Positions 1 through 11,001 of a DNA stretch of 64,000 nt are shown one piece after another. The notes under the pieces were generated by a model. It was not told the origin of the DNA. It did no database searches and worked only from the letters and a program-made list of their open reading frames with translations. Each line of letters starts with the position of its first letter. Position 1 is the stretch's first letter. This DNA comes from Molossus alvarezi (lineage: Eukaryota; Chordata; Mammalia; Chiroptera; Molossidae). The DNA lies in NCBI GenBank assembly GCA_037176705.1, contig CM073885.1:160198290-160262289 (forward strand). The letters are read 5' to 3'. A program made the translations under genes and the position numbers.

Positions 1-3000
1 TCTGGTTTTGGAATTAGAATTATGCTGGCCTCATAAGACGAGTTTGGAAGTCTTCCTTCTTCTTGAATTTTGTGACAAAGTTTGAGGAGAATGGGTGTTA
101 GTTCTTTTTGAATGTTTGGTAAAACTCCCCCGTGAAGCCATCTGGGCCTGGGCTTTTGTTTGCTGAGAGAGTCTTGATTACATCTTCAATTTCTTCTGTT
201 GTTATTGGTCTGTTCAAGTTTTCTATCTCTTCCCAGTCCAGTTTTTGGAGACTATGTGTTTCTAGGAATTTGTCCATTTTTCTTAGATTGTCAAATTTGT
301 TGCCATATAATTGTTCATAGTAATTCTTAACGATGTTTGGTATTTCTGTGTTGTCAGTTGTTACTTCTTTTTCATTTCTGATTTTGTGTATTTGGGTTCT
401 CTCTGTTAGTTTCTTGGTGAGTCTAGCTAAGGGTTTATCAATCTTGTTTATCTTTTAGAAAACCCAGCTCTTTGTTTCATTGATTCTTTGAATTGTTTTT
501 TTGGTCTGTATGTGATTTATTTCTGCTCTGATCTTTACTATTTCCTTCCTTCTACTTGCTCTGGGGTTTTCTTTTTGTTTGCTTTCTAGTTCTTTAAGTT
601 GTGAGGTTAGATAGTCTATTAGAAAGTTTTCTTGTTTCTTGAGGTAGGCCTGTAGTGCTATGAACTTCCCTCTCAGAACTGCTTTCGCTGCATCCCATAG
701 ATTTTGTGTTTTTGTGTGTTCATTTTCATTGGTTTCCAGGAAATTTTTAATTTCTTCCTTGATCTCTTCAGTAACCCATTCATTGTTTAATAACATGCTA
801 TATAGCCTCCATGTGTTCAAATTTCTTTGCATGTTATTGTTGCTATTGATTTCTAGTTTCATGCCATTATGATCTGAGAAGATGCTTGATATGATTTCAA
901 TCTTGAACTTGTAGAGATTTAGTTTGTGTCCTAACATGTGGTCTATGTTTGAGAATGTTGCATGTGCACTTGGGAAGAATGTGAATTCTGTAGTTTGGGG
1001 ATGTAATTCTCTGTAGATATCTATTAAATCCATTTGGCCTAGTGCTTCATTTAGAGTTTCTGTTTCCTTGATAATTTTTTGTCTAGAGTATCTATCTAGT
1101 GGTGTCACCGGGGTGTTGAAGTGTCCTGCTATGATTGTATTGCTGTCGATTTCTCCTTTGAAGTCCTCCAGAAGATTTTTGATATATTTTGGTGCACCTA
1201 TATTGGGTGCTACATGTTTATCAAGGTTATGTCTTCCTGTTGGAAAGATTCTTTCAATATTATGTAATGGCCTTCTTTGTCTCTAGTTATGGCCTTCATT
1301 TTGAAATCTATTTCATCATAGATGAGTATTGATACCCCAGCTTTTTTTTTCTTTTCTGTTTGCTTGGAAGATTTTTTTCCATCCCTTCACTTTCAACCTA
1401 TGTGAGTCTTTTGTTGTGAGGTGGGCCTCTTGTAAACAACATATAGATGAGTCATGTTTTCTTATCCAGTCAGCTACTCTGTGTCTTTTTATCGAAGCAT
1501 TCAGTACATTTACATTTAAGGTGATTATTGATATGTACTTATTTATTGCCATTTTTGTTTAGTGTGGTTATATTTTTCTTCCTATTTCTTCTACTAAATA
1601 CAGCAGTGCTTTTATTTTTTTTTTTTAATGAATTTTTATTTATTTTTTTGTTACAGACATTTTACCTTTTTACCCCATTGGCACCCCCCACCCCACCCCA
1701 CCTCCACCCTGTCCCCGGCTTAGTTGTCCATGTCCATTGGTCATGCATACATGCATATAAGTTCTGTGGTTTATCTCTTCCCACCCCCCCACCCCCCATC
1801 CCCTCCTCTGAGGGATGTCAGTCTGTGCCCTACTTCCATGTGTCTGGGTCTACTGTATTCCTCAGACTGTTATGTTCATTATATTCCGTATATAAGTGAG
1901 ATCATGTGGTATTTGTCTTTTTCTGCTTGGCTTCTTTCACTTAGGATAATACTTTCCAGGTCCCTCCATGTCGTCTCAAAGGATAAGAGATCTTTCTTTC
2001 TTACCGCTGCATAGTACTCCATTGTGTATATGTACCACAGCTTTTTGATCCATTCGTCTACTGGTGGACACTTGGGCTGTTTCCAGATCTTAGCTATTGT
2101 AAATAGTGTACAGCAGTGCTTTTAATATTTCGTGCAGTGCTGGTTCGGTGCTAATGTATTCCCTTAGCCTTTTTTTTTTTTTTAGTCTGGGAAGCTCTTC
2201 ATTTGACCTTCTATTTTGAATGATAACCTTGCTGGGTGTAGTAGTCTTGAATTCAGATCCTTGTTTTTCATGACCTTGATTATTTTGTGCTATTCTCTTC
2301 TGGCCTGTAGTGTTTTTGTTGGGAAGTCAGCTGAGAGCCTTATGGGGGTCCTTTGTAGGTAACCTGTTGCTTATCTCTTACTGCTTTTAAGATTCTCTCT
2401 TTGTCTTTAATTTTTGGCATTTTAATTACTATGTGTCTTGGTGTGGTCCTGTTTGGGTTCTTCTTACTTGGGGCTCTCTGTGCTGCTTCAACTTGAATGC
2501 CTTCTTCCTTCATCAAACTGGAATGTTTTCTGTCACTATTTCTTCAAATATATTCTCTAACACTTACTCATTTTCTTCTTTGGGGACTCCTATGATGCAA
2601 ATATTATTATGTTTTTAGTGTCCCACAGTTCTCTTAAGCTGTCTTCCTGTTTTTTAATCGTTTTTTCCTTTTGGTTTTCTGATTGGTTGATTTTTTCTAC
2701 CCTGTCTTCTAATTTACTGATCCAGTCCTCAGCTTCCTCTACTCTGCTGTTTAGACCTTCCAATGTGTTCTTTATTTCTGATATGTCATTCTTTATTTTT
2801 TCTTCATGGTTTTTAATTTCCAGTTGGTTGATTTTCAACATTTATATGTCTTTACTCATGGTGTTGATGTCCTTACTCATGCTGTTGAACTTCCTCAAGA
2901 TCATGGCTCTGAATTCTAGTTCTGTTAACTTGCTTAACTGCTCCTCATTTATCTCATCTTCGGTAGAGGTCTCTTATTCTTTCATTTGGTATTTGTTTCT

Positions 3001-3832
3001 TTGTTTCACCATTTTGGCTATCACAGTAGGCTTTGGACTCTGCCAAATTTTCCTTTGGGTGTTGGTGTTCTGCTGTTTGTGGCTCTCTTTACTGGGTTTG
3101 GATGAGCAAGGGAGATCCCACGTTGAACTCCACTGTCAAGTCTTACTTTCCTGGTCAGAGTTGCTAGCCCAGGAATGGTTCAGTTATCCTCTAACTTTTT
3201 GCCTGTAGGCTATCAATAGTGGTTACTTGAAGAGCCTTGGGTTTTCAGTTGAATAACAAACTCCCTCAGGTGCTCAGGGTAAGGGGATTTCCTGAGGGTG
3301 GAGCAGATGCTGGTCATTAGTGAGCCTCAATTTGCATTTCAATGGCCCACCGGATGGGGTTGAATCTCTGAGAGAGGGGCTGCCACCTCTCCCCAAAGCC
3401 CTGGGAAGGAGTAAGATGGCCACTGTCCCGAGTGGCTGCAACTCAGCAAAAGCTCTGTGCACCCTCCAAATCCCAAGTGTCCCCACACAGTTCCAGTCCA
3501 GTCCGCCCTCCCTCTGCCAGAGTCCAAGGTGAGTGCCTGTGGCTGTTTAGCGTCTGTCCCAGCTCTGTGCTTTGGAGCCGCGTGGGGCTTTAACCCTGAG
3601 GGTGCTGCTCACAGCTAAGGCCACTCCTATCCGTGGGCTCCCAGCCCCCCTCTCGCCTCTGCAATCCTACCAGGATCGAGTCAGTGTCCTTGGTTATATG
3701 GTCCTCACAAGCTGCTTTTCTGTTGCTTTTTCCTGACAATTTGTCTTTATTTTAGTTATAATTCCAGTTTGGTCCTGGGATATGGTCTGTGTAGCTTCCA
3801 TTCACTCCACTGCCATTTTGGAATCCCTTAAA
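1..3832 (-). mobile_element. L1 retrotransposon, antisense, 3' end outside the window
   Basis: Read on the minus strand, this is an L1 with its 5' end near 3830 and its 3' part beyond the left edge. The 5' UTR is the GC-rich stretch at about 3000-3830. ORF1 coiled-coil sequence lies at 2590-2841. ORF2 starts at 1552 with an endonuclease N-terminus (ITLNVNVLN, then CLQEAHLT carrying the catalytic Glu). The endonuclease C-terminus and the start of the reverse-transcriptase region lie at 455-1108. The ORFs are split between frames, so the copy is dead. A second L1 is inserted at 1615-2108. Confidence 0.93.
1615..2108 (-). mobile_element. 5'-truncated L1 nested in the older L1
   Basis: This is a 494-bp L1 3' end, with the poly(A) tail seen as a T run at 1615-1626. 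It is flanked by a perfect 16-bp target-site duplication, TACAGCAGTGCTTTTA, at 1599-1614 and 2109-2124. It sits about 50 bp upstream of the host L1's ORF2 start, in the inter-ORF region. On the insert's own strand the duplication begins TAAAA, as expected for L1 endonuclease cleavage at TT/AAAA. Confidence 0.95.
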
Positions 3833-3921
3833 TTTCCATCTTTTAGCAAAACATAGAACAATTTCCTATGAAGATAGTGTGTATATATTTAAAAGCAGAA
3901 ACCCAAACATTAAATTCTAAG

Positions 3922-4327
3922 TGTAAAGGACAAACACATGCTAAGTGAATGTACAGAAAGGTTTTTCCCATTAGGCAGACTTGACCCCTTGGACTTTAAG
4001 AATAGCTAGAACTAGCAGCCAGAGTTAATAGTTCACCATTATATTGTGTAAGGTAACAACTGCAATTGTACAGACTGAAACTGCTTACTCCCTCAGGCAT
4101 AACGGTTAACTCCAGATATCTGCTTCTGTACGTGCTTGCTTGCACACAAAACTTTAGCCCAATTTCTTAACAGGAACTAAGACAACTATGTACGCAAACC
4201 ACCCCCTAAGCTAGGGGCTGCTCTCTCCTCTGCGTAGGATGGGACAGTCGCCGTGCGGCTAATAAAGCTCTCTTAATTTGAACCCAGTTCAGAGTCTGAC
4301 TCTGGTCTGTCTCATTAGTCTACAACA
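3922..4327 (+). mobile_element. Solo LTR of a class I (gammaretrovirus-like) endogenous retrovirus
   Basis: This 406-bp element starts TG and ends CA and is flanked by a 4-bp duplication TAAG (3918-3921 and 4328-4331). A polyadenylation signal AATAAA at 4261-4266 is followed by a U5-like CT-rich tail. No internal retroviral sequence adjoins it, so it is a solo LTR left by recombination. I infer class I from the 4-bp duplication and the AATAAAGCTCTCTT-type R/U5 layout. The subfamily is not identified. Confidence 0.8.
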
Positions 4328-4464
4328 TAAGGAGCCACCTTAAGAGGAATGAACATCTTTTAAGCCTACATCACAAGTAAAACAAATGTTTTTGCGTGCA
4401 TCTACAGTACAACTGATTCCATTTATGCTTCAATTTGTAAGAGTTATAAATAGCTGCATAAAAA

Positions 4465-4825
4465 AGGAGAGACTGGAGGGCATTATGCTAAGTGCAATGA
4501 GACAGAGAAAGACAGATACCATGTGATTTCACTTATATGTGGAATCTAAAGAAAAAACAAAAGAAAAACAGATAACAGACTTATAGATACAGAGAATAGA
4601 CTGATGGTTGCCAGAGGGGAGAAGGGTTGGGGGACTGGTGAAAAGGTGAAGGGATTGAGAAGTGCAGATTGGTAGTTACAAAATATTCATGGAGATGTAA
4701 ATTACACCATAAGAAATATAGTCAATAATATTGTAATAACTATGTTCAGTGCCAGGGAGGGCCACTGTATACCTGAAACTAATAAAAAAAATAATATTGA
4801 ATATGAACTGTAATCAAAAAATAAA
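4465..4825 (+). mobile_element. L1 3' UTR fragment, sense orientation
   Basis: It resembles the 3' UTR of older mammalian L1 families: a gggcattatgctaagtg-type start, a gatggttgccagagg stretch, and an A-rich end with several AATAAA-like runs at 4780-4825. No coding remnant is left. Confidence 0.75.
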
Positions 4826-6204
4826 ATTTAAGTAGAAGTCAAATCTGGAGAGAGTAGGTATAAGAGGACTACAGAATAACAGCATAATGTAAAACATATG
4901 GGCCTACTTGCAGGGCACCTAAGTGGGGCAAAGGGATCTCAGAGAACTATAATACCAAGGGACAACAATGAAAAGCCACCCTTATATTCCATTGTCCTTA
5001 ACCGACTGGTACTTCCTAAACCATTTGTGCCTTAGAAGTAAGCAATTGGCATGGATGTGTAATCGCATATTATTTTTCATGTGAAGATAATACTGTTGTT
5101 AACTAGCTAGTTATTAATAAGAGGAAGAGAACAAAGGGGGAAACCAGATATTACAAGCATGTCATCTGGGACGCTTCACCAGGAAGCTATAACTTTGCAT
5201 TCCCCAGGGAACCACTGGCCCATTTCCTGCAGATCACTGAGAGAAGGAGTCCAACAAAGGGAAGATAAACATGGGCACAGTGAAGCCAGGGTGACTAGGA
5301 AAGGTGCCAGTCAGTTAGTCGCACCTGAGAATAGAGATCATTGGCCAGAATGGGTATGGCCACTGTAAGATGGTGAAACTTTGGGAATACATTAACCTCT
5401 AAACAAAGAGTTCTCTCTCTTTTGTTACTCTTGGCACTCTGTGACTCTTGGCTTTCTGGTTATTCTTGTTCTTGGCTCTTAAAGCTTGACTCTTGGCTCT
5501 CCTGCATTTGCTCATAGGGCCCACAGTTATACAGACCCCACACACAATGGACTAAGGGACTGCAAATGAAAACATAAACTAAGCTACCCTGCTGCTGGAA
5601 TGGACTCAGCTCCAACATGGAAAGGAAACTCTGGACACCGGTTCTGATTTTAGCTCTGCTGAAGCCCCAGCTACACTTCTACGACGGAGCAAAGGGAAAT
5701 GGGACCTTGGAAACTCAGGGATTTCATTCCAGGCAAATAAAAATCACTCATTCTCAGAAAATTATTTTTCTTGGAATATTGCAAGAATTCCATCCCCACT
5801 ATCAACAGGAAGGGTCAAGAACCTCTCCCCTCTGGCAACAAAGAGGTGAATTATAAAATCATTGACATGTCCAGTCAAGAGTAAATGGGGAGAGGGGGTT
5901 GAAAATAGAAAAAAACAAACACAATATATGTTGGCAGGATCTGACAACTGATTAGATGTGTATGTGTGTGTGTGTGGGGGGGCTACATTTCCTAGAAGAG
6001 CAGAATATATGCTGCAGGAGAAATATACCTCTTCTAATCATATCAGATATTTCAAAACTTTGTTTTCCCCAAATAGCTAAAGGGAACATGAACGTATTTC
6101 ACTGTAATAGGAACCCTAGTGGCTACTATAACTATGCTATGTAGTGGTGGTGCAGATTCTTTTTTTTTTTCTCTTTCTCATAACTTTCTTTCTACTTATT
6201 AAAA
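4826..6204. other. Intergenic DNA without a recognised gene
   Basis: Only short frames are open here. A CTTGGCTCT-like motif recurs at 5430-5500 and there is a short GT run at 5955-5976. The block could contain an old LTR, but I could not fix its ends or family. Confidence 0.4.
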
Positions 6205-6215
6205 ACACAAAATGA

Positions 6216-6467
6216 GCCCTGGCCATTTTGGCTCAGTGATTAGAACATCGGCCTGTGGACCAGAGAGTACTGGGTTAGGTTCCCGCTAAGAGCACGTACC
6301 TCGGTTGAAGTTTGTCCCCGGCCCTGGTTGGGGTCATGTGGGTGGCAACCACTCGATGTGTCTCTCTCACATCGATATTTCTCTCTCTCTCTTCCTCCCT
6401 TTCTCCCTCCTGCTTTACCTGACAATAAATACAAGAATGTCCTTGGGTGAGGATAAAAAAAAAAACA
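6216..6467 (+). mobile_element. Ves SINE, long-tail type
   Basis: A tRNA-derived head with a recognisable pol III B box is followed by a CT-rich body and the gtgaggat 3' end typical of the long-tail (A) Ves type. Target-site duplication ACACAAAATGA lies at 6205-6215 and 6468-6478. Confidence 0.93.
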
Positions 6468-6478
6468 ACACAAAATGA

Positions 6479-7002
6479 AACCTAAATTAGGAAAGATCAA
6501 CTTATAATTCCTTGATTAAATGTTTCAATGATTCTGGAAAATTCAGTGGCAGTTCTAATTCTGCTCGTAATATTTAGCATTTTGAAATGTAATGGTTTCT
6601 CTACCGACAGTCATGGCAAAAAATAACTGATATAAAATACATTTGACTTCTATACTACATTGTATCTGCAGAAACAGGAAATGGCAATGCCTGACTTTCT
6701 AATTTGCAAAAATTAAATTTTATTAAATAGTATTAGGGTTTATACAGGTATTTAAAAAATATCACCAAATCAAATCCAGGACAATCTAACATTCTAATGT
6801 CGCAGAAGTCTTTGATGTCACAGGCCATCTCCAATTCCCTTTTATGCAAAAACCCTTTTAACCTCCTTTTTGCTCTGAAACATGCTTTTCTTTTAGTGGT
6901 ATTAAAACCCTAGGAGCATTAGTATCCCTAATCTTCCATTTCTTTCCATTTTATTTTTTTATTTTGTTTTGTTTTGTTTCTGTTCCTAGACACAGCAGGA
7001 TA
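6479..7002. other. Intergenic DNA, nothing recognised
   Basis: This is AT-rich sequence. I saw no gene, tandem repeat or diagnostic transposon end. Confidence 0.4.
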
Positions 7003-7130
7003 TCTGGGTAACTAGCATATAACCTTGGTCAAGTCAATTAACATCCCTGGGCCTGGTTCCTGAACCGTGAAAAAGTCTCATTGGGCAGTCTCTAAAGCCC
7101 TCACACTTCTCTTCCCAACATTTTTGAGTG
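7003..7130 (+). mobile_element. MIR SINE fragment
   Basis: The core resembles the MIR consensus around aaccttggtcaagtcaatta, diverged as expected for this old mammalian SINE. Confidence 0.55.
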
Positions 7131-7239
7131 TTTAGTTGAAAAACAAAATTGGTTCCCAAAATAGGCTTCTGTGGTCCATGGTACAGGTGTGCTAATCTGC
7201 ATTTGTGCAGCACAAGCTCACGCCATTCCTGCCCGCACA

Positions 7240-7990
7240 AAAGACTAACTTGCCTTCTCAGACCCCTCACTTTTTTTCGGCCAGAAATCACCAGTTGTGT
7301 CTGTAAGATAAAACCTGCCTAGAGAAGGCTTAGATGGAAGAGGTACTCTAAAAACTGGGCATCCAATGACTGGCCCACGGGAGAAACTCTGAAAGGAGGC
7401 CCCAGAATCGCGGCCCCTAAAGGCCAAAGGGGTGAAGGGGGCAAGGGGCATCTGGGAAACTGGAGAATCAGAATGTGAAACTCAGAGCAAATAAAGACCC
7501 TGCCTACCAATATGCAGGCAAGCATGACAAACACCTGAACCCTAAACAGATCAGGAACACAGAAACGGAAGGGGCGGAGCCTGGGTTTTGGGGCGAAGAA
7601 AGGGTGGGTGAGGGAGGGAAGGGATGTACCGGGGAGCGCAGAGGCGGGACAGGCCGGGACAGTCCCTTCAGCCATTCACCCACCCCTGGTCCAGCTCTCC
7701 GTGGTTACCCTCACTTGGCCGACCTGGAGAGGCTAGAGCACCCCGCCTGGAGCTCGCAGGAGGCCGAGGAGGTGCTGGTGTGCCCCACTGGGATCAGTGG
7801 GCTGGGCAGCGAGAGGCCTCCCGTGGTCTTCTAGACCCCTGGGTCTCCTAGCAACGTGCTGGCGTACCGGTTCACTCAAGCCCCGCCCCCCGCAAACAGG
7901 TCTAAGTGCGCCTGCCCGAGGGTTGGGCGGGGCTGCAGACCCGTAGGAGGTGGAATTGACATTCGTGGTGTGGCCCTTGACAGGGCTCGT
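7240..7990. promoter_or_regulatory. CpG-rich promoter-like block, possibly the MEIG1 promoter
   Basis: The block is GC-rich with many CpGs and GC boxes (for example around 7881-7893). It stands out from AT-rich surroundings about 10 kb upstream of DCLRE1C. No protein is recognisable. In mammals the gene divergent from DCLRE1C is MEIG1, a meiosis/spermiogenesis gene, which would lie on the minus strand. Its short coding sequence is not in the window, so only a promoter or non-coding first exon could be here. The open frames at 7319-7675 (-) and 7475-7834 (+) follow from GC content and are not called genes. Confidence 0.45.
7843..7855. promoter_or_regulatory. RFX X-box-like motif
   Basis: GTCTCCTAGCAAC matches the X-box GTNRCC-N-RGYAAC at all but one constrained position (T for R in the left half). 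It lies inside the CpG-rich block. RFX factors drive many testis and cilia genes, which would suit a MEIG1 promoter. That link is inference. Confidence 0.4.
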
Positions 7991-8506
7991 CCCTACAGAG
8001 GTGGAGAGTGAGAAGTGTTGTTTGCTGCGTCTTCAGTCCCAGACAGAATTCCCTTAAAAAGTGGATCAGAGAACAGAGACTATTGTTGATTTGGTCCCTG
8101 ATCGTAAACACCTCCCATCTGTTCTACATCCCTTATTTTGTTGGAATTAAATGAACCAATCCACAGGATCGTGCATAATTCCTGACTATTAGTAAACTTA
8201 CAATGAAGGACATCTACAGCTTTATTTTTTTTTCTGACACGAACTTCATTATTATATTTTAAAAATCTGTTTAATTACATGTTCCAAGTTTATTTTTCCA
8301 GATTTCCAAATCACCCTCTCTTTCTGAACTCTAGACTTGTATATCCAACATCCACTTGGTTGTCTAAAACAACCCCCTCCAAACACCCCCACCCCCACAT
8401 CTGCTCCTTCCACAGCCTTCCCCTTTCAGTAGATGGCTCCCAGAGTTCAGTCTTTCTCTTACCCTCCATATTCATCCATCAAAAAGCCTATTTGCCTTTT
8501 TGTTTC

Positions 8507-8738
8507 TTTTATCCTCACCAGAGGATATGTTGATTGATTTGAGAAAGAGAGAGAGAGAGGAAAGTAGAAAGAGCGAAAAACGTTGATGTGAGCGAGAAAC
8601 ATCTCTCAGTTGGTTACATCCTGTATGTGCCCAGGGATCGAACTGACAACTTAGATATGTGCTCTGACTGGGAACTGAACCCACAGCTTTTTGGTGCACT
8701 GGAAGACACTCCAACCAACTGAGCCACCAGGCCAGAGC
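8507..8738 (-). mobile_element. Ves SINE, mosaic tail
   Basis: This is a complete antisense copy from the tail (atcctcaccagaggat) to the tRNA-like head (gagccaccaggccagagc). The tail also carries a gattgattt segment that recalls the AAATCAAT end of the short-tail Ves type. The head half is repeated at 9219-9346. Confidence 0.85.
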
Positions 8739-8754
8739 AAAACACGTTAGCTTT

Positions 8755-9205
8755 GTGCTGGCCTGCTCATATCACCTCGCCCTGATTAAGTAATACAAAA
8801 GGCCGACCGTAGAGCTTTCAGAGGCAAACCAAGGAAGTACCAGCTGCCCTGATACTCCTCTAAGCAAATTTGTCTTCTAAGTGAATTTGTTATTTTTTAG
8901 AACTTAGAAAATAGAGTGACTAGCAGGACAACCATGACCATAGATGTGTGCTGACGCAGCTCCTTCCCACCTCCGTTCCCTCCCGCTTATCGCTTATCGC
9001 CAACTGCCTCCCTTCTGTTCTTGCTTGCTTGCTCTCCCCCATGGCCAAAAAGAAATGCCAGTTGCAGAAATTTGTAACAAGCCCCCTATAAAATGAAAAT
9101 GTAGCTGAAAGCCGGGGCTGGTCTCCGAGAACTCGGGATCAGTCGCTGGCCGGCTTTGCTCTCTATTTGGCTTTAATTTGGCTCTGGTGGTCTCTCGGTT
9201 CTACA
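8755..9205 (+). mobile_element. Probable class I ERV LTR
   Basis: The block begins TG and ends CA. It has a TATAAAAT box at 9087-9094 followed by a GC-richer R/U5-like stretch ending in ggtctctcggttctaca. No matching 4-6 bp duplication was found at these ends. The flanks instead carry two copies of the same SINE fragment. The exact boundaries are uncertain. Confidence 0.5.
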
Positions 9206-9218
9206 GAAAGAGCAATAT

Positions 9219-9346
9219 GAGAGAGAAACATCACTCAGTTGGTTGCCTCCTGTATGTGCCCAGGGATCGAACTGACAACCTAGATATGTGCCCTGACTGG
9301 GCACTGAACCCACAGCCTTTTGGTGCACTGGAAGATGCTCTAACCA
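9219..9346 (-). mobile_element. Ves SINE fragment, near duplicate of part of the 8507 copy
   Basis: It matches 8592-8715 closely and then lacks the last piece of the head. Both copies run into the same flank, GTTAGCTTT (8746-8754 and 9348-9356). This suggests local duplication and not an independent insertion. Confidence 0.75.
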
Positions 9347-9563
9347 TGTTAGCTTTACTGCTGCCACCCAAGTTCAAGCCACCATAATTTTATTCCCTCT
9401 GGTTATTGCAATAGCCCTCAACAGATCTCTCTTGATTCCCATAGTCTATTCTCAATACAACAATCAGTGAGATTCGTTTAAGACATAAATCAGATTAGGT
9501 CACTCTTCTGCTCCCAATCCTGCAATGGCTTTCCATCTTACAGAGTACAAACCTGAGTCTTTT

Positions 9564-9617
9564 TTTTTTTTTAATCCTCCCTTGAGGATATTGTTTTGTT
9601 TATTTTTATACAGAGTG

Positions 9618-9658
<41 letters not shown>

Positions 9659-9830
9659 ACTGAGATTGGCTGCCTCCTGCACGACCCTGGCTAGGGCGGG
9701 GGACATAACTGCAACTGAGGTATATGCCCTTGACCTGAGTGGATCCCGTGACTCTTTGGTCTATAGGTCGATGCTCCACTCTTTGGTTCGTGGGCCAATG
9801 CTCCAACCACTGAGCCAAACCAGCCAGGGC
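9564..9830 (-). mobile_element. Ves SINE, long-tail type
   Basis: Antisense copy with a long GA run (9616-9654) from the CT-rich body. Target-site duplication ACAAACC(T/A)GAGTCTTT lies at 9547-9562 and 9831-9846. Confidence 0.92.
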
Positions 9831-9846
9831 ACAAACCAGAGTCTTT

Positions 9847-10310
9847 ACAAGGTCAGCAAACCCTACAAGATTGGCACACAACCTCTCCTTCATTGCTCTG
9901 TAGCTCTAGATCACTCCTTCCCAGCCACACTGGCCTCCTGGCTGTGCTTAGAGTAGTTCCCACATTGGGGCCTTATTAGTAGCTCCTCCCCCTGCCTTGG
10001 AAGGGTCTTCCTCTTGTTATCCCTTTGTCTAATTTCTTCATCTTCAAGTCTTTGTTAATATCTCAACTTGCCCCTCCCTATCTCTCTATTTCTCTTCCAT
10101 CATGCTCTCCATCCTCCCTAATATACGTTCTAGGCTTTCTCTTTTCCATAGCACTTGTTATCTAATATACTATTTACATAGCTTATTTTCTATTTTATGG
10201 TTTATTTTATGCTAGAGTGTAATTCCATAAAGACAGAGATCTTTTTAACGAGTCTCCTAGAACAGAGCGTAGTACACAATAGGTGTTAAAACAATATATA
10301 TCAAATGAAT
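9847..10310 (+). mobile_element. L2 LINE 3' region
   Basis: It resembles L2: a ctccttcccagccacactggcc-like stretch, then a tcttcatcttcaagtctttgtt-like stretch, ending near an aataggtgttaaaa-type L2 tail. It is heavily diverged and has no coding frame. Confidence 0.6.
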
Positions 10311-10339
10311 ATGTTTCACCACCATCACCACCACCAATG

Positions 10340-10590
10340 CCCTATGACACTGTGGAAGTGGTATACCCTAGTGGCTAGTAGTCTGGTGTCTAAGGCATGA
10401 CCTCCTATTTGAATCTGTGTTCTAACACTAGCAACATAACCTTCTGCAAGTAACTTAACTGCAGTTTTCTTATCTATAAAGTGAAGACAAAAACTATACC
10501 TATCTGATGGACTTGTGAGGGTGAAATAATAAATATAAACCATTTTAGGACAGCATCTGGAACTACATAAATGATAGGTATTATTATTTC
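10340..10590 (+). mobile_element. MIR SINE
   Basis: The MIR core is clear: accttctgcaagtaactt, then the gttttcttatctataaagtg and gtgagggtgaaataat stretches. Confidence 0.75.
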
Positions 10591-10619
10591 CACTAGAACG
10601 TACACTCATTACCACATAG

Positions 10620-10720
10620 GTTTTTCTCTGCTTTGCTCACTGCTGTATCTTTAGTGTCTAGAACAGTATCTGGCACACAGTAGACAGTTAGGGACTGTTT
10701 GTTGAGTGAATCAGTGAACC
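10620..10720 (+). mobile_element. L2 3' tail fragment
   Basis: The stretch around agtatctggcacacagtag ends in gtttgttgagtgaat, the common L2 3' end. Confidence 0.55.
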
Positions 10721-10810
10721 CACACCATTCCATTTCCTGGAGTATTGTGGCAGCTTCCTACCCAGACTCCTTGCCCCATATTGCCTGGATATTCTTTTTA
10801 AACTTGACTC

Positions 10811-11000
10811 CAGTGGTTCTTAAATGTTAGGATCTATCAGAATCTCCTGGAGGGTGTGTTAAAACAGATTGCTGGGCCCCATACCCAGACTTTCTGATTT
10901 ACTAGGTCTTGGCTGGGGTAAAGAATTTTTATTTCTAACAGTTTTGCAAGTACTGTTGGTGATGTTCTTCCAGGGTCCACACTTTGAGAAATACTGTTCT
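10811..11000 (-). mobile_element. MER5A-like hAT-Charlie transposon
   Basis: It starts with CAGTGGTTCTTAAAT and ends with ACTTTGAGAAATACTG, hAT-type inverted ends. The inside (attgctgggccccatac and the gattta-ctaggtctt region) matches MER5A in layout. It is flanked by L2 sequence. The 8-bp duplication is no longer clear. Confidence 0.7.
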
Positions 11001-11001
11001 A

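Noticed and set aside
7240..8111. MEIG1 coding exon on the minus strand
   Set aside because: No minus frame here reads as MEIG1; only promoter-like features are visible.
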